Assembly: GCF_002934265.1 (NCBI RefSeq)
Contig: NZ_PTIX01000004.1
Location: forward strand, 124,001-188,000
Source of the DNA: Actinokineospora auranticolor
GTDB taxonomy: Bacteria > Actinomycetota > Actinomycetes > Mycobacteriales > Pseudonocardiaceae
Length of the DNA stretch: 64,000 nt
Direction: 5' to 3'
Positions 25,890 to 34,925 of the stretch are shown one piece after another (the stretch's first letter is position 1; every line of letters begins with the position of its first letter). Position numbers and translations under genes: made by a program. The notes under the pieces were generated by a model. It ran no database searches. It was not told where the DNA came from and saw only the letters and a list, made by a program, of their open reading frames with translations.

Positions 25890-26798
25890 ATGTCCGCGTT
25901 CGAACTCGGCATCGTGACCGAGGTCTTCGGCCTGCCCCGCCCCGAACTCGACGTCGAGTGGTACCGGCTCACCATCCACGCCCACGGCCCCGTCCGGGTC
26001 GTCGGCGGCGCCACCCTCACCGCCGACGCGCCGCTCGACGCCATCGCCGCGGCCCACACCGTGATCGTCCCCGGCGTCTCCGACGTGCGGGCACCCGTCG
26101 ACCCGGCGGTGGTGGCGGCGCTGCGGGCCGCGCACGCCAACGGCGCCCGCCTGGTCTCCATCTGCTCCGGCGCGTTCGCCATCGCCGCCACCGGGCTGCT
26201 CGACGGCAGGCGCGCGGCCACCCACTGGCGCTACGCCGCGCGGCTGGCCGCGCGCCACCCCGAGGTCGAGGTGGACGCGGGTGTCCTCTACGTCGACGAC
26301 GGCGACGTGCTGACCAGCGCGGGCTCGGCCGCGGGCATCGACCTGTGCCTGCACCTGGTCCGCCGCGACCACGGCGCCACCACCGCCAACGCGGTGGCCC
26401 GCCGCCTCGTCGTGCCGCCGCACCGCGACGGCGGGCAGGCCCAGTTCATCGAGACCCCGATGCCCGCCCCCGAGGACGACGCGGTCACCGCCAGCATGGC
26501 GTGGGCGCTGGCCAACCTCGCCGCGCCGATCACCGTCGACCTGCTGGCCCGCCGCGCCCACCTGTCCACCCGCACGTACCTGCGCCGGTTCAAGCAGGGC
26601 AGCGGGACCAGCCCGATCCGCTGGCTCATCGAGCAGCGGGTGCAGGCCAGCCTGCCGCTGCTGGAGTCCGGCGACCGGTCCATCGACGAGGTCGCCGCCG
26701 CGGTCGGGTTCGAGAGCGCGGTGACCTTCCGCCACCACTTCACCCGCGCGCTGCGCACCTCGCCGTCGGCCTACCGGCGCGCGTTCAAGGACCGCTGA
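25890..26798 (+). CDS. GlxA-type AraC regulator with an N-terminal DJ-1/PfpI domain
   Basis: About 302 residues from ATG 25890. The N-terminal PfpI-like domain includes VIVPGVSDV and the nucleophile-elbow-like LVSICSGAFAIAATGLLDGR. The C-terminal two-HTH AraC domain includes ARRAHLSTRTYLRRFKQ, the second HTH IDEVAAAVGFESAVTFRHHF and PSAYRRAF. In-frame upstream codons encode IRTVSVLTYDG, which fits the missing first beta strand, but no ATG, GTG or TTG lies between the TAA at 25845 and 25890. The biological start may therefore be an unusual ATC at 25857. Ends directly against the convergent gene at 26799. Confidence 0.88.
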   Translation: MSAFELGIVTEVFGLPRPELDVEWYRLTIHAHGPVRVVGGATLTADAPLDAIAAAHTVIVPGVSDVRAPVDPAVVAALRAAHANGARLVSICSGAFAIAATGLLDGRRAATHWRYAARLAARHPEVEVDAGVLYVDDGDVLTSAGSAAGIDLCLHLVRRDHGATTANAVARRLVVPPHRDGGQAQFIETPMPAPEDDAVTASMAWALANLAAPITVDLLARRAHLSTRTYLRRFKQGSGTSPIRWLIEQRVQASLPLLESGDRSIDEVAAAVGFESAVTFRHHFTRALRTSPSAYRRAFKDR

Positions 26799-27323
26799 CT
26801 ACTTGCCCCGCTCGACCGCGACCAGCGCCGGGTCGGCCAGCTGGTAGCCGACGCCGCGCACCGTGCGGATCAGCTCGGCGCTGGACCCGATCTTGCCGCG
26901 CAGCCTGCGGACGTGCACGTCCACCGTGCGCTCGCTGACGTAGACCGTGCGCCACACCTGGCTCATCAGCGCCCGTCTGCGGTGCACCCGGTTGGGGTGC
27001 GTGGCCAGGTAGAGCAGCAGGTCGAACTCCAGCCGGGTCAGCTCGACCTCCCGGTCCCGCCACAGCACCCGGCGCGCGTCGGCGTGCAGCACCAGCGGCG
27101 CGGGGGCGCGCACCGGCAGCGGGACCACGGTCGGCCGGGGCGCGGGCTCCGGCAGCTCGGTGAGGGTGACGGCGAGGTCGTCACCGAGCGCGGTGATCGC
27201 CTCGACCAGCCCGGCGGCGAGCGCGGGCACGCGGTCGGGCGCGGCGGTGAGGTGCACGGTCAGCGTGACGCGCGCGGCGTCACCACCGGCCGTGGTGCGG
27301 AGGTCGGCAGCGGCGGAGGTCAT
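26799..27323 (-). CDS. Winged-helix (OmpR/PhoB-type) DNA-binding protein without a receiver domain
   Basis: 174 residues from ATG 27323 with GGGGA upstream. The C-terminal 95 residues are a complete trans_reg_C winged helix (REVELTRLEFDLLLYLATHP, VDVHVRRLRGKIG, IRTVRGVGYQL). The N-terminal 80 residues are not a response-regulator receiver: no phosphorylatable Asp context, but Ala/Leu/Thr-rich sequence that could form a small alpha/beta or dimerisation domain. No histidine kinase gene is adjacent. Probably a transcription factor controlled by something other than phosphorylation. Confidence 0.82.
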   Translation of the reverse strand: MTSAAADLRTTAGGDAARVTLTVHLTAAPDRVPALAAGLVEAITALGDDLAVTLTELPEPAPRPTVVPLPVRAPAPLVLHADARRVLWRDREVELTRLEFDLLLYLATHPNRVHRRRALMSQVWRTVYVSERTVDVHVRRLRGKIGSSAELIRTVRGVGYQLADPALVAVERGK

Positions 27324-27504
27324 GGCGGTCCCCGGGAGGTCGAGTGGTCGGTGGCTGGTGGACCGAGCCGCGACATCGACCGCCGGTGATCGGAGCGGGA
27401 CGCACCGCACAAGTCGACCAGCCCCCGGAGGGGCCGGTCAACGACGTCCGGAGGGTGGAACCACCCGCCCGGCGGTGTCCCCCGAGCGGTGTTCCCCACC
27501 GGAC

Positions 27505-28581
27505 CTACTCGGCGGAATTCTCCAGGTAGGTCTCGATGTAGTGCTCCGAGGACAGGTACGGGTGCAGCACGTCGGTGCCGCGCGGCAGGAACCACTCGTC
27601 GAAGTCCAGGCCCGGGGTGCCCAGCAGGTCGATCTCGTCCTCGCCGGACTCGGAGTCCAGGTCGTAGATGCGCTCGTGGTCGGAGTCGGTCAGCACGTGC
27701 TCGTCGAAGGCCGCCCAGATCTCCTTGAGCGGCAGCTCGTCGAGCAGGCCCGCGAGGTCGAGCTGCACCCCGGTCTCGGCCTTGAGCACGTGCAGCGCCA
27801 GCGCCTCGGCGGTGCACAGCGGCGGGGTCCAGCCCGGCTGCGACAGCCGGTAGCCCAGGATCGCGGTGACCACCAGGAACTGCTTGGCGAACAGCGCGCC
27901 GTAGTGCTCGGCGTAGCGCATCGGCAGCTGGTTGAGCACGCTGAGCGCCTCCACCTCGGCCGCCGAGCCCTCCGCGTCCTCCAGCTCCTGCACGTCGGCG
28001 AACAGCTCGTCGGTGAGGATCTCCATGGCCTGCACGACCGCGCCCGCGACCAGCCGCGCGGCGTCCTCGGAGACCGGGGAGTCCGGGTCGTCGGCGCGGT
28101 GGCCGAACGCCTCGAGGCCGAAGGCGCGCAGCGAGTCGGCGGAGCCGCGCAGCTCGTCGCGCAGCGCGGCGATCTCCTCGTCGGTCAGCTCGCGGTCCTG
28201 CTCGTCGTCATCGTCGTCGAGCAGGTCGGTCTCGCCGAGCGCGGCGGCCAGGTCGTCGTCGGAGGCGATGACCTCGCACCGGCCGACGTTCCAGCCCTCC
28301 AACAGCTCGGTCTGCGCGAGCAGCTCGGTGAGCACGTGCCGGGCCGACTCCTCGGCGTAGGACAGCGCGGGCGCGTCCAGCAGCCAGGTCACGATCGCGC
28401 CCGCCGGGTGCACCGCGATCCGGTGGTCCAGCGGTTCCACCTCGACCCCGTCCGGGCCCTCGATCCCGGCGAGCAGGTCCAGTTGCTCGTCGAGCAGGGC
28501 GGCGACACCGTGGCGCTGCAACGGGTCGAGCTCCGGGGTGTCGGCTGGCGGGGCGACCTCGGCGGTGAGCTGGTATTCCAC
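27505..28581 (-). CDS. Hypothetical acidic protein (358 aa)
   Basis: GTG 28581 begins VEYQLTAEVAPPAD. The product is strongly acidic, with a DDDDDEQDRELTDEE run near residue 130, no signal peptide and no membrane segment. The C-terminal half is helical, and the protein ends YIETYLENSAE. Good actinobacterial codon bias and length make it a real gene, but I recognise no domain. It stands between the winged-helix gene and the PhoD-like gene on the same strand with 55-180-base gaps. Confidence 0.8.
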   Translation of the reverse strand: MEYQLTAEVAPPADTPELDPLQRHGVAALLDEQLDLLAGIEGPDGVEVEPLDHRIAVHPAGAIVTWLLDAPALSYAEESARHVLTELLAQTELLEGWNVGRCEVIASDDDLAAALGETDLLDDDDDEQDRELTDEEIAALRDELRGSADSLRAFGLEAFGHRADDPDSPVSEDAARLVAGAVVQAMEILTDELFADVQELEDAEGSAAEVEALSVLNQLPMRYAEHYGALFAKQFLVVTAILGYRLSQPGWTPPLCTAEALALHVLKAETGVQLDLAGLLDELPLKEIWAAFDEHVLTDSDHERIYDLDSESGEDEIDLLGTPGLDFDEWFLPRGTDVLHPYLSSEHYIETYLENSAE

Positions 28582-28636
28582 GTTCGGGAGTCTAGGAGCG
28601 GTCGCGGAGTTCGGCGCTGGCGGGCACCCCGTGGGG

Positions 28637-30283
28637 TCAGCGCGGGTGGGCCGCCGTCAGGGGCACGGTCGGCAGCGGTCGCAGCCGCGGACCGTCCGGT
28701 CCGGCGTCGGCGCACTCGATGACCAGGTCCGACGCGCGTCCGCGCACCCGCAGCGTGGCCACCGCGTTGCCGAAGAACGGGCCGGACACCTTCCGCCAGT
28801 CCACCGGCAGCGGCTCGATCTCCGGCGACCGGTACATCCACCACCGCAGCACCCGGGCCAGCGGCTGCCACCAGCCCAGCCGGAACAGCGGCCGCATGTA
28901 CCGCTCGACCGCGTTGTGCACGGGTGAGCAGGTCAGCTGGTAGACGCGGGCGTTGACCGGCCGGTCGAAGGTGGCCTCGGCGGCGTACACGTGGTGCACG
29001 TCCCCGGACAGCACGCACACCGTGGCCGCCGAGCCCTCGGCGATGCGCCGCACCAGCCGGGTCAGCCGGTCCGACGACTGCCGGAACGACGGCCAGTGCT
29101 CCAGGTCGGCGGCCTGCCGCAGCTTCTCCGCCAGCCGCCCGCGCCAGTCGGTCCGCCTGCACGCGACCTCGTTCATCGACTGCACGTGGCTGATCACGTG
29201 CGGCATCAGCCACGGCAGCGACGAGCCGATCAGCAGGTGGTCGTAGTGGCCAGCCACTTCGTCATTAGCCGCGTTGGCCTCGATCCACTCGAACTCGCCG
29301 TCGCCGACCATCGACCGCTGCCCGTCCTTGAGGATGCGGCCGGAGCGGGTGTCGATGACCAGCAGCCGGACGTTGCCGAAGTCGCGCCGGTAGCTCCACC
29401 GCACGCCCTTGCGGCCGTTGTACTCGCGGGTGGCCACGTCGGCGAACGCGCCGAGCACGTCGGCCGCGTCGCCGTCGGCCGAGGTGACCTTGCGGTAGGT
29501 CTCGTCCTCGGCCAGCTCGTCCGGCGACAGGTTGCCGATGTGCTGGTAGATCCAGTACGAGACCAGCGCGCCGCGCTCGCGCGCGGCCCACCACGACGTC
29601 TGCTCGATGGTGTCGCGCCAGGTCTGGGAGGTGTTCCAGTCGTCGCGCACGTCGTGGTCGTCGAACACCATGGACACCGGGACCGTGGCGAACAGCCAGC
29701 GGACCAGGTCGGTCGACCAGGCCTCGTGGTAGAGCCGGACGTACTCGGTGAAGTCGGCGACCTCGGTGCCGGGCGGTTTGTCCGGGTCCCGGCGGTCGGC
29801 GATCCACGCCTGCGTGGCCTTGCTGGTCTCGTCGGCGTAGACCTGGTCACCGAGCAGGACCAGCGAGTCCGGCCAGTCGACCTCCTCCTCCGACGCCATC
29901 CGCACGGCGTAGGCGGCGAGCGCGTCGGTGCCCCAGAGGCGGTGCTCGGTGGGGTCGTCGCTCTCCGGCTTGCGGCACGAGCCGAACAGCAGCAGGAAGT
30001 CATCGTCACCGCCGTCGGGCAGCGTCCGGATGCGGCTGGGCGGGAAGTCGGAGCCCGGCTGCGGCCAGTGGGTCTTGCCGTCGAGGCGCACGTCGTACTC
30101 GGTGACCGAGGCGGGCGCGAGCCCGGTGAGCACGACGAGCGCGTAGTGGTGGCCGGTGACCTCGAAGGTGTGGGCGGTGCGGCCCGCGATGGTGACCTCG
30201 CAGGCCGCGTCCGTCTCCACCCAGATCGTGGCCGACGTCGAGTCGACGTGGCGCAGGATCGGGCCCAGCAGCAGTTCGGGCAT
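28637..30283 (-). CDS. PhoD-like phosphatase / metallophosphoesterase
   Basis: 548 residues. A short N-terminal beta-sandwich (PELLLGPILRHVDSTSATIWV, typical of PhoD N-domains) is followed by a metallophosphatase core: LLFGSCRKP, SLVLLGDQVYADE, VFDDHDVRDDWN, and VLSGDVHHVYAAE near residue 440. These Asp/Asn/His clusters fit a metal site. Unlike secreted PhoD it has no Tat or Sec signal, so it is probably cytosolic. CACGGAGGAGG lies before ATG 30283. Natural substrate uncertain (phosphodiester or phosphomonoester). Confidence 0.88.
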   Translation of the reverse strand: MPELLLGPILRHVDSTSATIWVETDAACEVTIAGRTAHTFEVTGHHYALVVLTGLAPASVTEYDVRLDGKTHWPQPGSDFPPSRIRTLPDGGDDDFLLLFGSCRKPESDDPTEHRLWGTDALAAYAVRMASEEEVDWPDSLVLLGDQVYADETSKATQAWIADRRDPDKPPGTEVADFTEYVRLYHEAWSTDLVRWLFATVPVSMVFDDHDVRDDWNTSQTWRDTIEQTSWWAARERGALVSYWIYQHIGNLSPDELAEDETYRKVTSADGDAADVLGAFADVATREYNGRKGVRWSYRRDFGNVRLLVIDTRSGRILKDGQRSMVGDGEFEWIEANAANDEVAGHYDHLLIGSSLPWLMPHVISHVQSMNEVACRRTDWRGRLAEKLRQAADLEHWPSFRQSSDRLTRLVRRIAEGSAATVCVLSGDVHHVYAAEATFDRPVNARVYQLTCSPVHNAVERYMRPLFRLGWWQPLARVLRWWMYRSPEIEPLPVDWRKVSGPFFGNAVATLRVRGRASDLVIECADAGPDGPRLRPLPTVPLTAAHPR

Positions 30284-30388
30284 GGCTCCCCTCCTCCGTG
30301 GTGACCGGCGGGGCTGAGCCTGCACCGAAGCCCGCTCCGCTAGGTACCACGAATCGGTGAACCGAACCCCTTTCGGGTTGGACGGTCG

Positions 30389-31699
30389 CTAAACGGACCG
30401 CACGCCCTTGATCTCGCCGCCGCGGAAGGCGTCGACGAACAGGGCGTGGTCGCGCCGGGTCTGCTCGGCGTAGCGGCCCGCGAACTCCACGACCCAGGCC
30501 ACGAAGTCGTCCTCGCGGTCGCCGATGGCCGCCGAGATGGCCTCCTCCACCTGGAAGTCGACCAGGGTCTGCTCGGAGTCGGAGTCCGACACGCAGTGCG
30601 CCTTGGCGGTCGCCCGACCCAGGTACTCCAGCACGGGGAGCATGTCCTCGGGCTCGGTCAGGTCCGACCAGTCCAGGTCGGCGACGTACGGGGACAGCTC
30701 CGCGACCACGAACCCGACGCCGTCGACCTCGGTGTGGCCCAGCCACGGGTCGGCGTGCGCCTGCAGCGCCCGCTGCGAGACCGCGGTCCGGTGGCCGTGG
30801 TGGTGGAAGTAGCCGCGGATCTTCTCGTCGTCCACGATCCGGCTCGGCGCGGCCACGTTCGCCTGCTTCATGGACAGCACGACGTCGTTCTCCAGGGCCT
30901 GCGACCGGCCCTCGACCAGCACGTTGTACGCGGGCAGCCCGGCCGAGCCGATGCCGAAGCCGCTGCGGCCGACCACGTCCTTGACCGCGTAGCTCAGGCT
31001 GCTGCTGGCCCGCTTGCCGCTGGGGATGGTGTCGAGGTACGCCTCGAACGCGGCCTCCACCTTCGCCCGCTCGTCGGCGTCGAGCGCCCGCACGCCGGGG
31101 CCGGGCCGGAACACGCGGTCGAAGTCGCGGATCGAGGTGACCTCGGTCAGCAGCCCCACCCGGGTGGCCAGCCGGGCCTTGAGCAGCACCTCGTTGATCG
31201 CGCCCTGGGTGTTGTCGATGCGCAGGCTGAACAGCTCGTCACCGGGCTTGTCCGCGAACTCGCGGACCTGCCGCACGTACGCGCGGGTGTAGGTCTGCAC
31301 CAGCCGGGTGATCTCGTCGTCCGGCAGCGCCTTGCGCCAGCCCAGCAGCGCCATGCTGGCCGCGAACCGGCGCACGTCCCAGGTGAAGCAGCCCAGGTAG
31401 GCCTCGTCGAAGTCGTTGACGTCGAAGACCAGCGTGCCCTCGGCGTCCATGTAGGTGCCGAAGTTCTCCGCGTGCAGGTCGCCCTGGATCCACACCCGGC
31501 TGGTGCGCTCGTCGGCCCACTCGTCCGGCTCGTCGACCATGTCGGCGTAGAACAGGCAGGCGCTGCCCCGGTAGAACGCGAACGGCTCGGCGGCCATCTT
31601 GCGGAACTTGCTGCGGAAGGCCACCGGGTCGGCGGCCATCAGGTCGGCGAAGGCGGTGTGCAGGACGGACACGATGCGGCGGCGACGGTCGTCGCTCAT
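30389..31699 (-). CDS. DUF2252 protein
   Basis: 436 residues with the family's kinase-like (aminoglycoside-phosphotransferase-like) signatures: FYRGSACLFYADM, VWIQGDLHAENFGTYMD and VFDVNDFDEAY, plus a later KQANVAAPS. Start ATG 31699 has GAGGAG about 8 bases upstream. DUF2252 proteins are widespread in actinobacteria and are of unknown substrate. It lies 105 bases upstream of the PhoD-like gene on the same strand and may share its transcript. Confidence 0.9.
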   Translation of the reverse strand: MSDDRRRRIVSVLHTAFADLMAADPVAFRSKFRKMAAEPFAFYRGSACLFYADMVDEPDEWADERTSRVWIQGDLHAENFGTYMDAEGTLVFDVNDFDEAYLGCFTWDVRRFAASMALLGWRKALPDDEITRLVQTYTRAYVRQVREFADKPGDELFSLRIDNTQGAINEVLLKARLATRVGLLTEVTSIRDFDRVFRPGPGVRALDADERAKVEAAFEAYLDTIPSGKRASSSLSYAVKDVVGRSGFGIGSAGLPAYNVLVEGRSQALENDVVLSMKQANVAAPSRIVDDEKIRGYFHHHGHRTAVSQRALQAHADPWLGHTEVDGVGFVVAELSPYVADLDWSDLTEPEDMLPVLEYLGRATAKAHCVSDSDSEQTLVDFQVEEAISAAIGDREDDFVAWVVEFAGRYAEQTRRDHALFVDAFRGGEIKGVRSV

Positions 31700-32082
31700 C
31701 AAGGGGCTCCTCGGGGGGACGGCGCGGGTGCCGAGTTCACTCGCGCAGACCCTCCCACCACCCGGTCGGTGGATCAAGGTCGGATAAGCCAGGTCACGCG
31801 GCGCCCCGTGCCGCACGCCCGGGTGAACCGGGTCGAACCAGCGATACCGGACGTATAGCACGGTTCCCCGGTCGCGGCCCGGGGGCCGGTGCGGCGCCCA
31901 TTACCTTCCGATCTCAACCGGACGGTGAACTCACGATGGCAGGTAATCCGATCGAGTAGTTCAGTCACTCTCGACGCGCACCCGGCACCGTCCTTCCGGC
32001 ACAGTTGCCCCAGCGCGCGGCACGGGGGTGCCGCGCGCCCACCGGGAATTCGCCCGCGGTCGCCGGGAAAGGCATTGGCGCA
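31700..32082. other. Divergent intergenic region
   Basis: About 380 bases between DUF2252 (minus) and DUF4239 (plus). No convincing ORF. It is locally less GC-rich (31900-31960) and must hold the two divergent promoters; I could not fix clear -35/-10 pairs. Confidence 0.5.
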
Positions 32083-32844
32083 ATGAACATCTACCTGTCC
32101 GGTCTCATCTGGGTGCTGGGCGCGGCGCTGGTCACCGCGGCCGTGGCGTACCTGATCCGGCGGATCGGCGAGACCACGGGCACGGTCGAGAACAACGAGG
32201 CCGCCGGTCAGGTGTTCACCATCGTCGGCGGCCTGCACGCGGTGCTGCTGGCGTTCGTGCTGATCTCGCTGTTCGACGCGACCAGCGCCGCCGAGGACGA
32301 CTCCTACCGGGAGACCGAGAACCTGGTCGCGGCCCGCTGGGCCGCCGACTCCCTCGGCGAGCCCACCCGGACCGAGGTCCGCGACCTGGTCGACCAGTAC
32401 CTCGACGCGGTGATCAACCACGAGTGGCCGGACCTGCGGCAGGGCAATGACGACGTCTCCGGTGAGGGTTGGTCCGCGCTGGAGAAGATGCGCCAGGCCG
32501 TCGCGCAGGCGCAGGCGGGCGACGACTGGGAGAACGCGCAGAAGACCGACGCGGCCAACAAGCTGTGGGACGTCTACCAGGCCAGGCAGGACCGGCTCAA
32601 CGCCGCGGGCAACGGCATCAGCGACGTGCTCTGGTTCGCGCTCGTCGCGGGCAGCGTGATGTCGGTGGCGCTGCCGCTGCTGTTCGGCGGCCCGCGCCCG
32701 GTGACCCACATCGTGATCGTCTCCATCCTGGCGGGCACCCTGTCGCTGCTGCTGTTCGCCACCCAGCAGCTGCAGAACCCCTACAGCGGCGGGGCCCAGG
32801 TCGAGCCGACCGCCTTCGAGAGCGCCCAGGCGCGGCTGCGGTGA
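32083..32844 (+). CDS. DUF4239 membrane protein
   Basis: 253 residues with an N-terminal helix (about 4-24), a second near residue 45 to 62, and two closely spaced helices near the C-terminus (about 185-230), the bestrophin-like layout of DUF4239. A typical segment is VFTIVGGLHAVLLAFVLISLFD. The start ATG 32083 has a weak AAAGG. The stop overlaps the next gene as GTGA. Function of the family is not established. Confidence 0.85.
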   Translation: MNIYLSGLIWVLGAALVTAAVAYLIRRIGETTGTVENNEAAGQVFTIVGGLHAVLLAFVLISLFDATSAAEDDSYRETENLVAARWAADSLGEPTRTEVRDLVDQYLDAVINHEWPDLRQGNDDVSGEGWSALEKMRQAVAQAQAGDDWENAQKTDAANKLWDVYQARQDRLNAAGNGISDVLWFALVAGSVMSVALPLLFGGPRPVTHIVIVSILAGTLSLLLFATQQLQNPYSGGAQVEPTAFESAQARLR

Positions 32845-34073
32845 ACCGGCGGGCGACCCTGGCGGGCACCGCCGCGCTGGCGGTGGTGCTCGCGGGCGGC
32901 GCCGTGCTGACCGGTGTCACCGGCGGCGAGAGCCGGGCCGCGCAGCCGGGCGGGCCGGACTGCGTGTTCTACCGCGTGCACAGCACCGACTACGGGCTCT
33001 CCGTGCTCAGCAGCGTCGACCTGGCGGACAACACGATCACCCGGGTGGGGACGCTGGGCTACCGGGTCAACGCGCTCGGCTACTCGGCGCGGCGGAACAC
33101 GTTGTGGGGCTTGGCGAGCCGGAACGCGGACGGCGTGTTCGCCGACGGCGCGCACGTGGTCGCGATCGGTGGCGACGGGTCGGTCGCCGACCTCGGGCCG
33201 GTGCGGCGCCTCAACCCCGGACAGGTCCCGGACCTGTTGCGGGGCGCCACCGCGGGCGCGGTCGTCGGCGACCGCCTGGTGGTGCGCGACGGCGTCGCGC
33301 TGTTCCAGATCGACATCGACCCCGACAGCTCGACGTACCTGTCGCTGGTGGGCGTGCGCACGCTCTCGCCCGCGCCGCTGGCCAACGCGGTCGACGACTT
33401 CGACGTGCGCGACGGCGAGGCGTATGGGGTGAGCAACGCCGACCCGACCGTCGGGCAGGTGGTGCGCATCGACCTGGACTCGGGTCAGGTGTCGCGTGTG
33501 GACGCTCCGGGACTGCCCGGTGGCACGTCCTACGGCATGGTCGTCCTGGGCACCGATGGCGCGCTCTACGCCGCGTCCAACCGCCAGCTGGAGCAGAGCG
33601 TGCTCTACCGCGTCGGCCTGGCCCCCGGCGCGCCCGTGACGACGCTGACCGCGTGGCCCGCGGTGTCCTCCTCGGACGCGACGAGCTGCCTGCCCGGCAT
33701 GGCGCCCGCGACGACCCCGCCGCCGACCCCGCCCCCGTCACCGCAACCACCCGCGCCCGCCCCCACGACCCGCGCGCCCGCGATCTCCACCACCCGGCCC
33801 CCGATCAGCCCGACGCCGATCCCGATCGTCCCGCCGCCACCGCCCACTCCGGACGCCCAACTGGCCACCACGGCCGCACCCCAGGCACCGCCGCCGATCC
33901 CGCCCGCGCCGTCGGCCCGGCGGTTCCGCGCGGTGGCCACGACCACACCGCCGCACGCCACGCGCCGCGCGCGGACCGCCACGCAGGAGAAACGCCGCTG
34001 GGGCGTGACCGTGCTCGTGCTGGTGCTCGGCGGCGCGGCCGCCGCCGGGGCGAGCCGGGCGCGGCGCAGGTAG
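32841..34073 (+). CDS. Secreted, C-terminally anchored beta-propeller-like protein
   Basis: 410 residues. Signal peptide (about 1-33), then about 250 residues of beta-rich repeats resembling DUF6923-type propellers (TDYGLSVLSSVDLADN, TITRVGTLGYRVNALGYS, LYAASNRQLEQSVLYRV). A Pro/Thr-rich linker (PPPTPPPSPQPPAPAPTT and on) spans the wall, and a final helix VTVLVLVLGGAAAAGA precedes RARRR. There is no LPxTG/LAxTG motif, so anchoring is by the membrane helix. GTG 32841 is coupled to DUF4239. Ligand unknown. Confidence 0.82.
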   Translation: MNRRATLAGTAALAVVLAGGAVLTGVTGGESRAAQPGGPDCVFYRVHSTDYGLSVLSSVDLADNTITRVGTLGYRVNALGYSARRNTLWGLASRNADGVFADGAHVVAIGGDGSVADLGPVRRLNPGQVPDLLRGATAGAVVGDRLVVRDGVALFQIDIDPDSSTYLSLVGVRTLSPAPLANAVDDFDVRDGEAYGVSNADPTVGQVVRIDLDSGQVSRVDAPGLPGGTSYGMVVLGTDGALYAASNRQLEQSVLYRVGLAPGAPVTTLTAWPAVSSSDATSCLPGMAPATTPPPTPPPSPQPPAPAPTTRAPAISTTRPPISPTPIPIVPPPPPTPDAQLATTAAPQAPPPIPPAPSARRFRAVATTTPPHATRRARTATQEKRRWGVTVLVLVLGGAAAAGASRARRR

Positions 34074-34099
34074 GGCTAGCCCCACCCCCAACCCGCCTG

Positions 34100-34122
34100 C
34101 CAGCGCCATGGGTCGGCGCTGG
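34100..34122 (+). terminator. 8-bp hairpin after the anchored propeller gene
   Basis: CCAGCGCC (34100-34107) and GGCGCTGG (34115-34122) form a perfect stem with a 7-base loop, 27 bases past the stop and 63 bases before the ABC operon. Confidence 0.5.
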
Positions 34123-34184
34123 TCACGCCCATAACGTCATCCCCGAACACGAACGACGGAGTCGACACTCTTCGGGGAGCAGCG

Positions 34185-34924
<740 letters not shown>

Positions 34925-34925
<1 letters not shown>

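Noticed and set aside
30340-30388. Short AACCC/GGGTT hairpin after the DUF2252 gene
   Set aside because: Only a 5-bp stem, too weak to call as a terminator.
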